In this document: positions 33,655-41,604 of the stretch, piece by piece
Numbering within the stretch: position 1 is the stretch's first letter
Layout of the letters: every line of letters begins with the position of its first letter
Assembly: GCA_014859655.1 (NCBI GenBank)
Contig: JACUTT010000001.1
Location: 59,006 to 123,005, forward strand
Length of the DNA: 64,000 bases
Direction: 5' to 3'
Source: Campylobacterales bacterium
GTDB taxonomy: Bacteria; Campylobacterota; Campylobacteria; Campylobacterales; Sulfurimonadaceae
The notes under the pieces: generated by a model
Seen by the model: only the letters and a program-made list of their open reading frames with translations
Databases searched by the model: none
What the model was told of the DNA's origin: nothing
Translations under genes and position numbers: made by a program

Positions 33655-34452
33655 TCACCAACCCAGGAACAAAAAGAAAGATGACAAAAAGTAGTTGGCT
33701 ACAAAGATAGAGACTGCAGAGTAAACAACCGCATGGATGGTCGACAGCCCCACTCCTCTAGCACCGCCTCGGGTAAAGTAACCGATGTAGGTACCGATAG
33801 AACTGACAATAAATCCAAAAACGGCTGCTTTTATCAGGCCTGTTCCGATGTCACTAAAATGGCCAAGGCGCATAATCGTGTCCTGATAAGCGATAGGATT
33901 GATATCCAAGACAACAGTCGATATGTAGAATGCGCTGGTGATCGCGACAAAGTCAAAGACCAAAACGAGCATCGGCAAAGAGAGTGTTGTCGCGACGATA
34001 CGCGGAACAATCAGGTATTTTTTTGAGTCTACGCCCAGGGTCTCGATCGCATCGATCTGCTCTGTCACCCGCATTGTTCCCAGTTCAGCAGCCATCGCAC
34101 TCACTGCACGCGATATCAGCATCAGTGTTGCGAAAACAGGTCCCAGTTCTTTTGTGATGGAAACAAATATCGTGTATCCCATGAAGTTTTCAACGCCAAA
34201 ATCATGAAATCCGTTATAGAGCTGAATAGCCTCAACCATGCCGGTAAACAGAGCCGTCAAGGCGACTACCCCCACCGTACCGATGCCAATAAGTTCGATC
34301 TGTTTCATAAGAAGCTTTGTGCGGGAAAAGGTTGTAAAAATCAGGGGGAAAACACGCGCTTGAAAAAGCAGAAATGTCCCAAGACTATTGAGCACTCCTA
34401 CACTTTTTACAATAGGTGAACCAATGGCCGAAAAAAAATTTTCTGTTATCAC
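33655..34452 (-). CDS. Second, stand-alone MlaE-type permease
   Basis: This MlaE family protein of about 265 residues lacks the STAS domain of the permease at 31417-32532. It has the core motifs VALTALFTGMVEAIQLYNGF, ELGPVFATLMLISRAVSAMA, ELGTMRVTEQIDAIETLGVD and the C-terminal YFTRGGARGVGLSTI. No ATPase or MCE gene lies beside it, so its partners must be elsewhere, possibly shared with the Mla-like operon 1.1 kb away. The GTG at 34452 is preferred because GGAG lies six bases upstream; a GTG four codons upstream (34464) is the alternative. Confidence 0.85.
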   Translation of the reverse strand: MITENFFSAIGSPIVKSVGVLNSLGTFLLFQARVFPLIFTTFSRTKLLMKQIELIGIGTVGVVALTALFTGMVEAIQLYNGFHDFGVENFMGYTIFVSITKELGPVFATLMLISRAVSAMAAELGTMRVTEQIDAIETLGVDSKKYLIVPRIVATTLSLPMLVLVFDFVAITSAFYISTVVLDINPIAYQDTIMRLGHFSDIGTGLIKAAVFGFIVSSIGTYIGYFTRGGARGVGLSTIHAVVYSAVSIFVANYFLSSFFLFLGW

Positions 34453-34558
34453 ACTCAACTCCACTGAAAACTAGAGCCAAGCTCTTTAGCAAATTGTAAC
34501 GAAATAATAAAAAATAATGTCTGAAATCCCCGGCAAGGCGTGTAAAAATCGCTCATCT

Positions 34559-34568
34559 TGGCTATAAT
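34559..34568 (+). promoter_or_regulatory. -10 element for fliL-acpS
   Basis: TGGCTATAAT (TATAAT at 34563-34568) is about 31 bases upstream of the fliL ATG; an AAGGAG ribosome site follows. No sigma-54 or sigma-28 motif was seen. Confidence 0.6.
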
Positions 34569-34598
34569 AAGCGCAAAGATCCCAAGGAGCATAAAAGT

Positions 34599-35105
34599 AT
34601 GGCTGAATTAGAGAAAGAAGAGAACACTGAAGCAAAAAAGTCAAGCAACCTTGTATTGATCATCATTATTGTCGCACTTGTCCTCGTACTGTTGATCGTC
34701 GGAGCGGTGGTCGCCATCTTGTCCGGCGGAGATAACGAACAGACACAAAACAGCGCTCCCTCCGCAAAAGAGAAACCGAGGAAGTCAATGGAATCTATGC
34801 AAATCGGTCCGATGTTTCCTTTGGACTCCTTTACGGTCAACCTGCTAAGCGACAGTGGACGACGCTACCTAAAGGTACAGCTAAACCTTGAACTTGACGA
34901 AGAAAAAGTGGCGTCTGAGCTTGAGAGCAAAACAGCAGTGGTACGTGACACGGTGATCCGTCTTCTCTCCTCAAAAACGCTTGAAGAGATCTCCACTGCC
35001 AAGGGCAAAGACAACCTCAAAGAGCAGATCGTCAACCAGCTGAACCTTCGCCTGCGCGATGGAAATATCAGAAATGTCTATTTTACTGAATTTGTAGTTC
35101 AGTAG
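34599..35105 (+). CDS. fliL: Flagellar basal body-associated protein FliL
   Basis: FliL surrounds the stators and supports motor torque. The 168-residue protein has a short charged N-terminus, one membrane helix (LVLIIIIVALVLVLLIVGAV), a linker, and the periplasmic FliL domain with PLDSFTVNLLSDSGRRYLKV and a C-terminal TEFVVQ, all typical. AAGGAG precedes the ATG. acpS follows after four bases; the same pair is known to me in Campylobacter. Confidence 0.93.
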   Translation: MAELEKEENTEAKKSSNLVLIIIIVALVLVLLIVGAVVAILSGGDNEQTQNSAPSAKEKPRKSMESMQIGPMFPLDSFTVNLLSDSGRRYLKVQLNLELDEEKVASELESKTAVVRDTVIRLLSSKTLEEISTAKGKDNLKEQIVNQLNLRLRDGNIRNVYFTEFVVQ

Positions 35106-35109
35106 GCAG

Positions 35110-35466
35110 ATGGTAGGCGTCGATCTTATCAAGCTTGATCGCATGAAGCGCTCTATAGAGCGTTTTGGCGACAAGTTTCTTCTGCGTTTTTTGTCCCCTG
35201 ACGAAATGCTTCTTGTTAAAAATCCAAAAACGGCAGCCGGATTCTGGGCAGCCAAAGAGGCCTGTTCAAAGGCGCTGGGGACGGGGATAGGAAGAGAGTG
35301 TAGCTTCCATGATATCGTGCTTTTTAAAAGTGAAAAAGGCGCACCCCAGATCTCTCTGGCACAAGAACTTCTGCAAAAATATAAAATCTTAGACATATCC
35401 CTCTCTATCTCACATGACGGCGATTATGCTATTGCCGTCGTGGCCATCGAGGCAGGCAGGCCCTAA
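35110..35466 (+). CDS. acpS: Holo-[acyl-carrier-protein] synthase AcpS
   Basis: AcpS transfers 4'-phosphopantetheine from CoA to the acyl carrier protein. The 118-residue protein has the magnesium/CoA motif MVGVDLIKLDRMKRSIERFG and the second motif FWAAKEACSKALGTGIG, with the catalytic WxxKEA(C)xKA pattern, and ends SISHDGDYAIAVVAIE. Full length. It is coupled to fliL. Confidence 0.94.
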   Translation: MVGVDLIKLDRMKRSIERFGDKFLLRFLSPDEMLLVKNPKTAAGFWAAKEACSKALGTGIGRECSFHDIVLFKSEKGAPQISLAQELLQKYKILDISLSISHDGDYAIAVVAIEAGRP

Positions 35467-35473
35467 AGGCTTA

Positions 35474-35674
35474 TCAGCCTCCGCCGACGAAGTCCAGGAG
35501 CTCGACCTTGTCCTCATCTTTTAGCAGATACGTCTTCCATGACTCCTGTTTGACAATATTCATATTGACGGCGGCCGCCATCACCTTGTCGGAGATACCA
35601 AGCTTTTTCATCATCTCTAAAAGCGTTAATTCGCTCTCATACTCTTTTGTTTCACCGTTAACTTTTAGTCTCAT
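35474..35674 (-). CDS. thiS: Sulfur carrier protein ThiS
   Basis: This small ubiquitin-like carrier of thiocarboxylate for thiazole synthesis has 66 residues: MRLKVNGETKEYESELTLLE, then NMNIVKQESW and the required C-terminal Gly-Gly (DFVGGG). No thiG or thiH is next to it. Its ATG overlaps the end of the midA gene by four bases, so it is the last gene of a long overlapping run. Confidence 0.88.
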   Translation of the reverse strand: MRLKVNGETKEYESELTLLEMMKKLGISDKVMAAAVNMNIVKQESWKTYLLKDEDKVELLDFVGGG

Positions 35675-36696
35675 ATTTTCTCCTTTTTAAAGTGTTTTCT
35701 AAAACTCATCATCTTAAAACGCTCGCCCAAAAACGAGGGGAGAATAAGCTGTTTGGCACGTTCAAGCTCATGCAGATAAAGCTCCTCTCCGCCGTGCTCT
35801 TTGAGGATCTCCAAAAGCTCCAAAAGTCCCATGTCGACCATAGCTAAAGCCTGCGTCTTGTAAGAAAACATCTCTACGCCGACTTCAGTATAGGCATCTT
35901 TGAGGTGCTCAAAGGTCACGTCATAGGTGATGTCCGAAGTCCCGAAGAGTTCGTTTAGATTTATCGTCTCGTCAAAGAGCGCAAAGACCTCATGCTCTTT
36001 ATAGACGCGTATGGAGAAATCGGGCCGGGCCTGCATTTCGCCGTAGTCAAAGGTCATAAACTCAAATATTTGCGCCGCTGCACTCATCTCGCGGGCAAAC
36101 GCTTCATAGCCGCGCGCGATCTCGCCCCTGTCTTTGTGGTATTTTTCCGCTTGTTCGCTGACCCAGGCATCCTCTTGCTCAAAAACGATCTTCCCCTCTT
36201 TTAGCGTGCCTATCTTGCCTTTATAGAAGAGCTCGCAGCTGAAGGCATCGAAGATCTCGTTGGCGACAAAAAAAGCGCTTTTGAGCTGAAGTTCCGAGAG
36301 CGATTTAACCTGTTTCAGTCTGACCGCATCTCCAAAGGACTGCTCAAAATAGCGCTTCTGCTCCTCTTGCAAAAAGTCAAAGCGCTCTACTATAGCAAAG
36401 GAGAGTGACTGCAAGAGCTCGGGCCGCAGCGTATAGATAAACTGCACGATATCCGCCAGAAGATAGCCTTTGTGCGCACCGATCTCGCAGATCGTTGTCT
36501 CTTTGGGTAAAAAACCCTCATCGATAACAGAGATGATATGCTTTGCGATCGTCCCGCCAAAAAACTTTGAAGCGCTCACCGAGGTGTAGAAGTCGCCCGC
36601 CTTTCCGATCTCTTTGTACTGCGTGTAGTAGCCTCGCTCCCCGTAGAGCCAGTCGTGCATATAGTCGCTAAACCTCGTCATTGATAAACTTTTCAT
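35671..36696 (-). CDS. SAM-dependent methyltransferase of the MidA/NDUFAF7 family
   Basis: The 341-residue protein has the DUF185 features: RFSDYMHDWLYGERGYYT, GDFYTSVSASKFFGGTIAKH, ICEIGAHKGYLLADIVQFIY (SAM loop) and FFVANEIFDAFSCELF. In mitochondria the relative NDUFAF7 methylates an arginine of complex I; the bacterial target is not established. The start overlaps the tolC-like gene; the ATG at 36696 is used, but the ATG at 36681 (MTRFSDYMHDW) is equally possible. Confidence 0.85.
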   Translation of the reverse strand: MKSLSMTRFSDYMHDWLYGERGYYTQYKEIGKAGDFYTSVSASKFFGGTIAKHIISVIDEGFLPKETTICEIGAHKGYLLADIVQFIYTLRPELLQSLSFAIVERFDFLQEEQKRYFEQSFGDAVRLKQVKSLSELQLKSAFFVANEIFDAFSCELFYKGKIGTLKEGKIVFEQEDAWVSEQAEKYHKDRGEIARGYEAFAREMSAAAQIFEFMTFDYGEMQARPDFSIRVYKEHEVFALFDETINLNELFGTSDITYDVTFEHLKDAYTEVGVEMFSYKTQALAMVDMGLLELLEILKEHGGEELYLHELERAKQLILPSFLGERFKMMSFRKHFKKEKI

Positions 36697-37891
36697 ATAG
36701 ATTTAAGAGCTCCAGCTGCTTCTCCAGCTCAAATATTTTCTGTTCAAACCCTTCGATCTCTACGGAGTTGGCAAGGTTTCTGACATCATACTCCGTCTTG
36801 TAGCCGGCGCTATAGAGCGCTTTGGTGTCAGCCAAAAGCGTGCTGTAGAGTGCAGTGTTCTCTTCTGAAAGAGCGATCTTCTTGTCAAAATTTTTCATAT
36901 TCTGCATCACCTGCGCATACAAAGCGCTGAACTCGCGCTTCGCGTCATCCACCAGAACCAGGGATTTAAGGTAACCCACACGGCTCAACTCAATGTCTCT
37001 GAAAGTGTTAAAATCCAGCGGCATCGTCAGTTTTAGTCCATAATTATAATATTTTGTCTCAGGAGGACTCTGCAAATTTTGAATTCCTTCAAAAGAGGGA
37101 TTTTCAAGCTTGTCCCAGTTATAACCTGCAGTGAGACTGAGCGTCGGCAGGTATTTAGCCGCGGTAACGTTGATGCCATAGGAGTCTCTCTCGTTTTCAC
37201 TCTGTATCTGTTTGATGTCGACATTATTCTCTAAAAAGGACTCTTCGCCAATCAGCTTTAGGCTGGGAATACGGGCCTCTTTGTAGTCAAGGTCGCTGAT
37301 CGCTTCAAACTTCGAGACAAGACGCTCCTGATTTGTCTGCAGGTCATACAAGACCTGCATAGCCCTGTTCTTTTCGATAATGGCGCTGTTCAAGAAACCC
37401 GAATCGAGCTGGCCGTTGAGATACTGCTCTCTTTTTTGCTCCAGGTTGATGTGGGCATTGTCGATCTGAAGTTCCTGCTTTTGTATGCCCAGCGTATTTT
37501 GGCGGATCTGCATCAGCAGCGCAACCGCTTCCTTGATCAGCTTGCGTCTGGCGGCATCTATGCTGTAGCTGTTGTATCTATAAGAGGCCTGGGCGAACTT
37601 GATGCCATAGTAGATCCCCCCACTTTTGAAGATGGGCTGGTCCATGACGATGGCCGCATTTTGCGTCTTTTGCGTTTGCACGCCCAGTTCATTATAGGGA
37701 TTGCTTTTTGAGATGCTATAGCGCATCTGCAGGGGTTGGATCCAGGAGTCTCTGAGTTTCTTTCTCTCCAGATCCGCCTTTTCATGCTCATAGGCAAACT
37801 CTTTGCTTTTAAGCCCGGATACATACGACTCCAACTCCTCTGCACTCAAGGCGCCAAAAAGCAGAACGCTACAGAGTGCTAAGTGCTTCAT
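36668..37891 (-). CDS. TolC-family outer membrane protein
   Basis: This 407-residue outer membrane efflux channel has a signal peptide (MKHLALCSVLLFGALSAEE) and two helical hairpin repeats typical of TolC: VMDQPIFKSGGIYYGIKFAQ, then long helices (AVALLMQIRQNTLGIQKQEL), and in the second half LSLTAGYNWDKL followed by GLKLTMPLDFNTFRDIE. It starts 23 bases inside the argD 3' end and overlaps midA by 29 bases. It probably pairs with the HlyD-like adaptor at 39060-39851; no inner-membrane pump gene is adjacent. Confidence 0.87.
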   Translation of the reverse strand: MKHLALCSVLLFGALSAEELESYVSGLKSKEFAYEHEKADLERKKLRDSWIQPLQMRYSISKSNPYNELGVQTQKTQNAAIVMDQPIFKSGGIYYGIKFAQASYRYNSYSIDAARRKLIKEAVALLMQIRQNTLGIQKQELQIDNAHINLEQKREQYLNGQLDSGFLNSAIIEKNRAMQVLYDLQTNQERLVSKFEAISDLDYKEARIPSLKLIGEESFLENNVDIKQIQSENERDSYGINVTAAKYLPTLSLTAGYNWDKLENPSFEGIQNLQSPPETKYYNYGLKLTMPLDFNTFRDIELSRVGYLKSLVLVDDAKREFSALYAQVMQNMKNFDKKIALSEENTALYSTLLADTKALYSAGYKTEYDVRNLANSVEIEGFEQKIFELEKQLELLNLYEKFINDEV

Positions 37892-39047
37892 CTAATCGCT
37901 TAAATCCTTCGATAATCTCAACCTCGGTGATCGTAAGCGGCGGCAGAAGGCGCAGAGTATTGCGTCCCGCTTTGAGGACAAGGACCCCTTTTTCATGCCC
38001 TGTTTTGATGATGCTGGCCAGGGTCGGCGCATCAACGACACGTAAACCGCGCATCATTCCAAAGCCTACACTTGAGCTGAAGATCTTCGGATATTTCTCA
38101 AAAAGTGCATTCAGATGCAGTTCAAACTTAATTAGCATACGGTCAAGCTCGCCGCTGTTCTTATACTCTTCCAGAATATCCAGTACTGTGTTGGCCGCGG
38201 TCGTCGAGAGGTAGTTGCCCCCAAAGGTCGAACCGTGGTCGCCTGCTTTGAAGATCTCTTTTTTGGTCGTCATCACAACGCCTATGGGCACGCCGCCGCC
38301 AAGCCCCTTTGCCATGGTGATGATGTCCGGTGTGATCTCATAAAGATTCGAGGCCAGAAATTCACCGGTTCGGTAGACTCCCGTCTGGACCTCGTCGACG
38401 ATCAGCAAGATGTCTCTTTTTTTAAGCATCTTTTCAAGTGCCTGCACTTTAACCTTATCCAGTGGCTGAACCCCGCCCTCGCCCTGGACCACTTCGATCA
38501 TAACCGCGACGGTATGCTCATCGATCATCCCCTCGATCGCATCAATATCTTTGGCATAGGTAAAACCGTCGGGAAAGGGACCAAAATAGTTGTGCATCGC
38601 CTCCTGGCCGGTTGCCTTGAGCGCGGTGATCGTACGGCCGTGAAAGGACTGGTCAAGCGTGATGATCTTGTAGCGCTTCACCTGCCCTTCGACCTCGCCG
38701 TACTTGCGCGCGATCTTTATGGCGCCCTCGTTTGCCTCAGCTCCCGAGTTGGCGAAAAAGCACTTCATGTCGTAACCGCTTTGTCTTACGATACGCTGCG
38801 CGCACTTTGCCTGCGGTTCTATTGCGTAGAGGTTTGAGATGTGTGTGATGCGGCTTACCTGCTCGCAGATCGCCTTGGCGACTCTCTCGTTTCCGTGGCC
38901 AACGCTGACAACGCCGATGCCTGAGGTAAAATCGATGTACTCTTTGTTGTTCTCATCTTTTAAAACAGCATTTTTGCCACTTACGAAGTTGGTGTAGTTG
39001 CGTGTGTAGGTCGGTAAAACGTATTGCTCTTCTAATTCTTTCAACAT
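37869..39047 (-). CDS. argD: Acetylornithine aminotransferase ArgD
   Basis: ArgD is a PLP enzyme of arginine (and possibly lysine) synthesis. The 392-residue protein has FTSGIGVVSVGHGNERVA, FANSGAEANEGAIKIARKYG, the SFHGRTITALKATGQ block, VQGEGGVQPLDK, the LIVDEVQTGVYRTG Asp that binds PLP, and the Schiff-base lysine in ITMAKGLGGGVPIGVV. It overlaps the tolC-like gene and follows the adaptor gene by 12 bases, an unusual place for a biosynthetic gene inside an efflux-like unit. Confidence 0.93.
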   Translation of the reverse strand: MLKELEEQYVLPTYTRNYTNFVSGKNAVLKDENNKEYIDFTSGIGVVSVGHGNERVAKAICEQVSRITHISNLYAIEPQAKCAQRIVRQSGYDMKCFFANSGAEANEGAIKIARKYGEVEGQVKRYKIITLDQSFHGRTITALKATGQEAMHNYFGPFPDGFTYAKDIDAIEGMIDEHTVAVMIEVVQGEGGVQPLDKVKVQALEKMLKKRDILLIVDEVQTGVYRTGEFLASNLYEITPDIITMAKGLGGGVPIGVVMTTKKEIFKAGDHGSTFGGNYLSTTAANTVLDILEEYKNSGELDRMLIKFELHLNALFEKYPKIFSSSVGFGMMRGLRVVDAPTLASIIKTGHEKGVLVLKAGRNTLRLLPPLTITEVEIIEGFKRLDEALSTL

Positions 39048-39059
39048 CCGAACATCCTT

Positions 39060-39851
39060 TTATTTAAATTCTATTTTGTATAAGGCCGAAAACTGCTTTG
39101 GTGCGTCTATGAGTATCTCTGTCTTGTAGGAGGAGATGTGCTCTTCATCACTCAGCGGCCAGATCTTGTCGATCGTGTATTCGCTTGCCTTGTCGTTAAG
39201 ATATATCTTCTTCTCACGCACTCCGTCAAGCTCATCGCTGTTCAAAAAGAGTGTGAGCTTGGCCTTTGTGATGTCAGCCACTTCTGCCAGATTCATCCCC
39301 GGTGCGACGACCTGCCCTTTTTTCGCATACAGCTTGTACAAGACCATCCCCTTTGCTTCAAGATGCTTCTTTTTGAGTGAATAGCGCAGCTGTTCCAAAC
39401 GCAACTGCGTATCGTTTAACTGTGAGGCTATCGTCTCTATCTTCTCAAGTGTCGAGAGGAGCTGGTTTTGCGTATTGGCCAGATCAAAGAACTCCTTGTC
39501 TTTTTCAATAGTTGATTTTATCGGAAGATCTTTAATCCTTTCGTAATTCTCATTTTTCCTCGAAATGATCATCTCAAGGTTGGCCGCCATCTTTTTATTG
39601 AGCTCCAGACTTCTTTGCAGGTTGCTCTTTTTTTCGTCCAAAAGATTCAGTTCTTTGCGGTCGATCTCGTCATCAATGATGATAAACGCTTCATTAGAGA
39701 GAATCTTTCCCTCCATGTTCTCATCCGCTTTGACGATCAGACCCGAAACACTTGCCTGAAGGGTGTAAAACCTGTACGGTTCTGCTTTAGAGTAGTATTC
39801 TGATCCCATCGCATACACTGATATTGCTATCCATAAAATTATATTTTTCAT
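39060..39851 (-). CDS. HlyD-like periplasmic adaptor (membrane fusion protein)
   Basis: This exported protein of 263 residues begins MKNIILWIAISVYAMGSEYY and contains a lipoyl-like half motif (LQASVSGLIVKADENMEGKI), a coiled-coil hairpin (residues ~75-165, ELNLLDEKKSNLQRSLELNK onward) and a closing barrel strand set (VLYKLYAKKGQVVAPGMNLA). This is the adaptor layout, shorter than RND adaptors. The ATG at 39851 gives the normal signal peptide; an upstream in-frame ATG at 39872 is possible but would lie upstream of the -10 box at 39858-39863. Confidence 0.78.
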   Translation of the reverse strand: MKNIILWIAISVYAMGSEYYSKAEPYRFYTLQASVSGLIVKADENMEGKILSNEAFIIIDDEIDRKELNLLDEKKSNLQRSLELNKKMAANLEMIISRKNENYERIKDLPIKSTIEKDKEFFDLANTQNQLLSTLEKIETIASQLNDTQLRLEQLRYSLKKKHLEAKGMVLYKLYAKKGQVVAPGMNLAEVADITKAKLTLFLNSDELDGVREKKIYLNDKASEYTIDKIWPLSDEEHISSYKTEILIDAPKQFSALYKIEFK

Positions 39852-39857
39852 ACGAAA

Positions 39858-39863
39858 ATTATA
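39858..39863 (-). promoter_or_regulatory. -10 element close to the adaptor start
   Basis: The minus strand reads GGTATAAT, only six bases before the ATG at 39851. Transcription would then begin at about the start codon, giving a leaderless mRNA, unless another promoter upstream is used. Confidence 0.4.
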
Positions 39864-39932
39864 CCTAAACAAGCCTGCAAATTGAAGATGATATTTGCTT
39901 AAAGTTTTTTTATAAAATACACTCTTTTTCTA

Positions 39933-39941
39933 TGTTATAAT
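39933..39941 (+). promoter_or_regulatory. Extended -10 promoter of cheV
   Basis: TGTTATAAT (TATAAT at 39936-39941), preceded by a T-rich stretch (CTCTTTTTC), about 30 bases upstream of the cheV ATG. Confidence 0.6.
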
Positions 39942-39971
39942 CTTCGACAAAACTTGCTCAGGGAAACAATT

Positions 39972-40922
39972 ATGTCACTAATGGATCACGTCGATGCCTC
40001 GACACAGCTTGCTAAAAACAATGAGGTGCAGCTTCTTGTATTTAAGGCCTCTACGGGTGAAGACACCCCTTTTTATGCCATCAATGTCTTCAAAACACGA
40101 GAAGTCGTCGAAGCAAAAAATCATTTTCTCACGCAGATCCCCTCGGCCCATCCTCTGCTGGAGGGAACCGTTGTACTCCGGGGTATGCAGATTCCTATCT
40201 TAAATCTTCCGCTTTGGCTGGGCCACTCGATAGCACGTGAGGATACTCCGCGCTCTCGCTTTCTTATCTGCGATTTTAACGGGATCATTATCGGTCTTCG
40301 GATCATGGAAGCCTACCGTGTCATCAAGAAGAACTGGTCGGCCATGCACGCGCCCGACAGTTACAACATGCAAAACCATTCAAAAGTCGTCAATGACACC
40401 CGTCTTGAAGACGGGAGCATCTGTATGGTGCTGGACTTTGAGCAGCTTCTGGCCGATGTCATCCCTTCTGCTATGGTCAATGTCGACGAGTCGCCTGAAA
40501 ACCTTAAAGACCTGGTCATCCCGCAAAAACTCCTCGACGGGGAGATCCTGATCGCCGAAGACTCCAAGGTTGCCCAAACCCACCTGCGCAATATTCTCGA
40601 CAGGGCTCATATCAAGCACCGCATCTTCAATAACGGAAGACTTCTTATTGAGCATATCAATTCCCTCGAAGACAAAAGCATTATCCCTGCCGTTATCACC
40701 GACATCGAAATGCCGGAGATGTCCGGTTTTACGGTCATCAAAATTCTAAGAGAGAGTTCAGAAACACGCAATATTCCCATTATCGTCAACTCCTCTATGA
40801 CAGGTGAAAATAACAAACGCGAAGCTGAAGCACTCGGAGCCGACGACTTTGTCAGCAAGACCAAGAGCCACGATATCATACCTTTAGTTGTAGGTGTAAT
40901 GCAAAAAAGAGGAAATATTTAA
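39972..40922 (+). CDS. cheV: Chemotaxis coupling protein CheV
   Basis: CheV links chemoreceptors to CheA and adds a phosphorylatable receiver. The 316-residue protein has a CheW-like domain (residues ~1-165: NNEVQLLVFKASTGEDTPFY, IPILNLPLWLG, GSICMVLDFEQLL) and a receiver domain (about 190-310) with ILIAEDSKVAQTHLRNIL, the phosphorylated Asp in VITDIEMPEMSGFT, and SSMTGENNKREAEALGADDF followed by VSKTK. The ATG at 39972 is preceded by CAGGGAAAC; a start six codons upstream is less likely. Campylobacterota often carry several CheV proteins. Confidence 0.94.
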   Translation: MSLMDHVDASTQLAKNNEVQLLVFKASTGEDTPFYAINVFKTREVVEAKNHFLTQIPSAHPLLEGTVVLRGMQIPILNLPLWLGHSIAREDTPRSRFLICDFNGIIIGLRIMEAYRVIKKNWSAMHAPDSYNMQNHSKVVNDTRLEDGSICMVLDFEQLLADVIPSAMVNVDESPENLKDLVIPQKLLDGEILIAEDSKVAQTHLRNILDRAHIKHRIFNNGRLLIEHINSLEDKSIIPAVITDIEMPEMSGFTVIKILRESSETRNIPIIVNSSMTGENNKREAEALGADDFVSKTKSHDIIPLVVGVMQKRGNI

Positions 40923-40972
40923 GAGATTGTAGAGGCATTAGCGCCGGTACCCTCACGGATATCAGCAGGAAA

Positions 40973-41539
40973 CTAGAAGCGGTATCCGGCTTTAAGCAGC
41001 AGACGCATATTATCCAGCTCGCCCACTTCTTTCTGGGCCGTCCACTGGTAACGAAGGTCAGCACCGATCAAAAAATCATCAATATAGTACTTCACTCCCG
41101 CTCCGGCCTGAACAGCAAAAAGCCATTGGCTCTCTCCTCTATCAACATCAGCATGCACACCACCTATTCCGGGACCGAAACCCAAGACAAGGTCTTTGGA
41201 GAGATCGACAAAGTAGTAAGGGTTCATCTCAATCGTCGTAACCTGTAGGCCGCTTTTGTCGTAGCGGCTAAGGGTGAGCTGCTGTCTAAGCAGATGCTCA
41301 CCAGGAAGGGTAAAGACGGGACAGTCAAAAGAGAGGTCAAGGCCGTAAACCGTGCCGTCTTTTACACCGGCACGGTCAAAATTTACATGAGCAACGACCG
41401 CTGCGACTTCAACATTGGCTTTCCAGTTGTCATCGGTAAATATCGGGAAGGCTTTAAACTCATCGGCGGCCGACAATGAAGCCACACAGAGCAGCGCTGT
41501 TCCAAGAAGAGAACTTAGGTATTTAGAAAAGTTGGTCAT
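40973..41539 (-). CDS. Small outer-membrane beta-barrel protein
   Basis: This 188-residue exported protein has a signal peptide (MTNFSKYLSSLLGTALLCVASLSAAD, cleaved after SLSA) and alternating strands such as LTLSRYDKSGLQVTTIEMNP, LVLGFGPGIGGVHADVDRG, AVQAGAGVKYYI and FLIGADLRYQW, ending in the outer-membrane signature GYRF with C-terminal Phe. It looks like an eight-stranded OmpW/opacity-type barrel. The ATG at 41539 is preceded by GGGAG; the frame remains open far upstream but only as a non-coding extension into the ccsBA 3' end. Function unknown. Confidence 0.8.
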   Translation of the reverse strand: MTNFSKYLSSLLGTALLCVASLSAADEFKAFPIFTDDNWKANVEVAAVVAHVNFDRAGVKDGTVYGLDLSFDCPVFTLPGEHLLRQQLTLSRYDKSGLQVTTIEMNPYYFVDLSKDLVLGFGPGIGGVHADVDRGESQWLFAVQAGAGVKYYIDDFLIGADLRYQWTAQKEVGELDNMRLLLKAGYRF

Positions 41540-41604
41540 TAAAACTCCCGTATTTATTGAATAGCATATTTTACTCTGCTGCCGTAAAAAAATCGTAAAA
41601 AACT

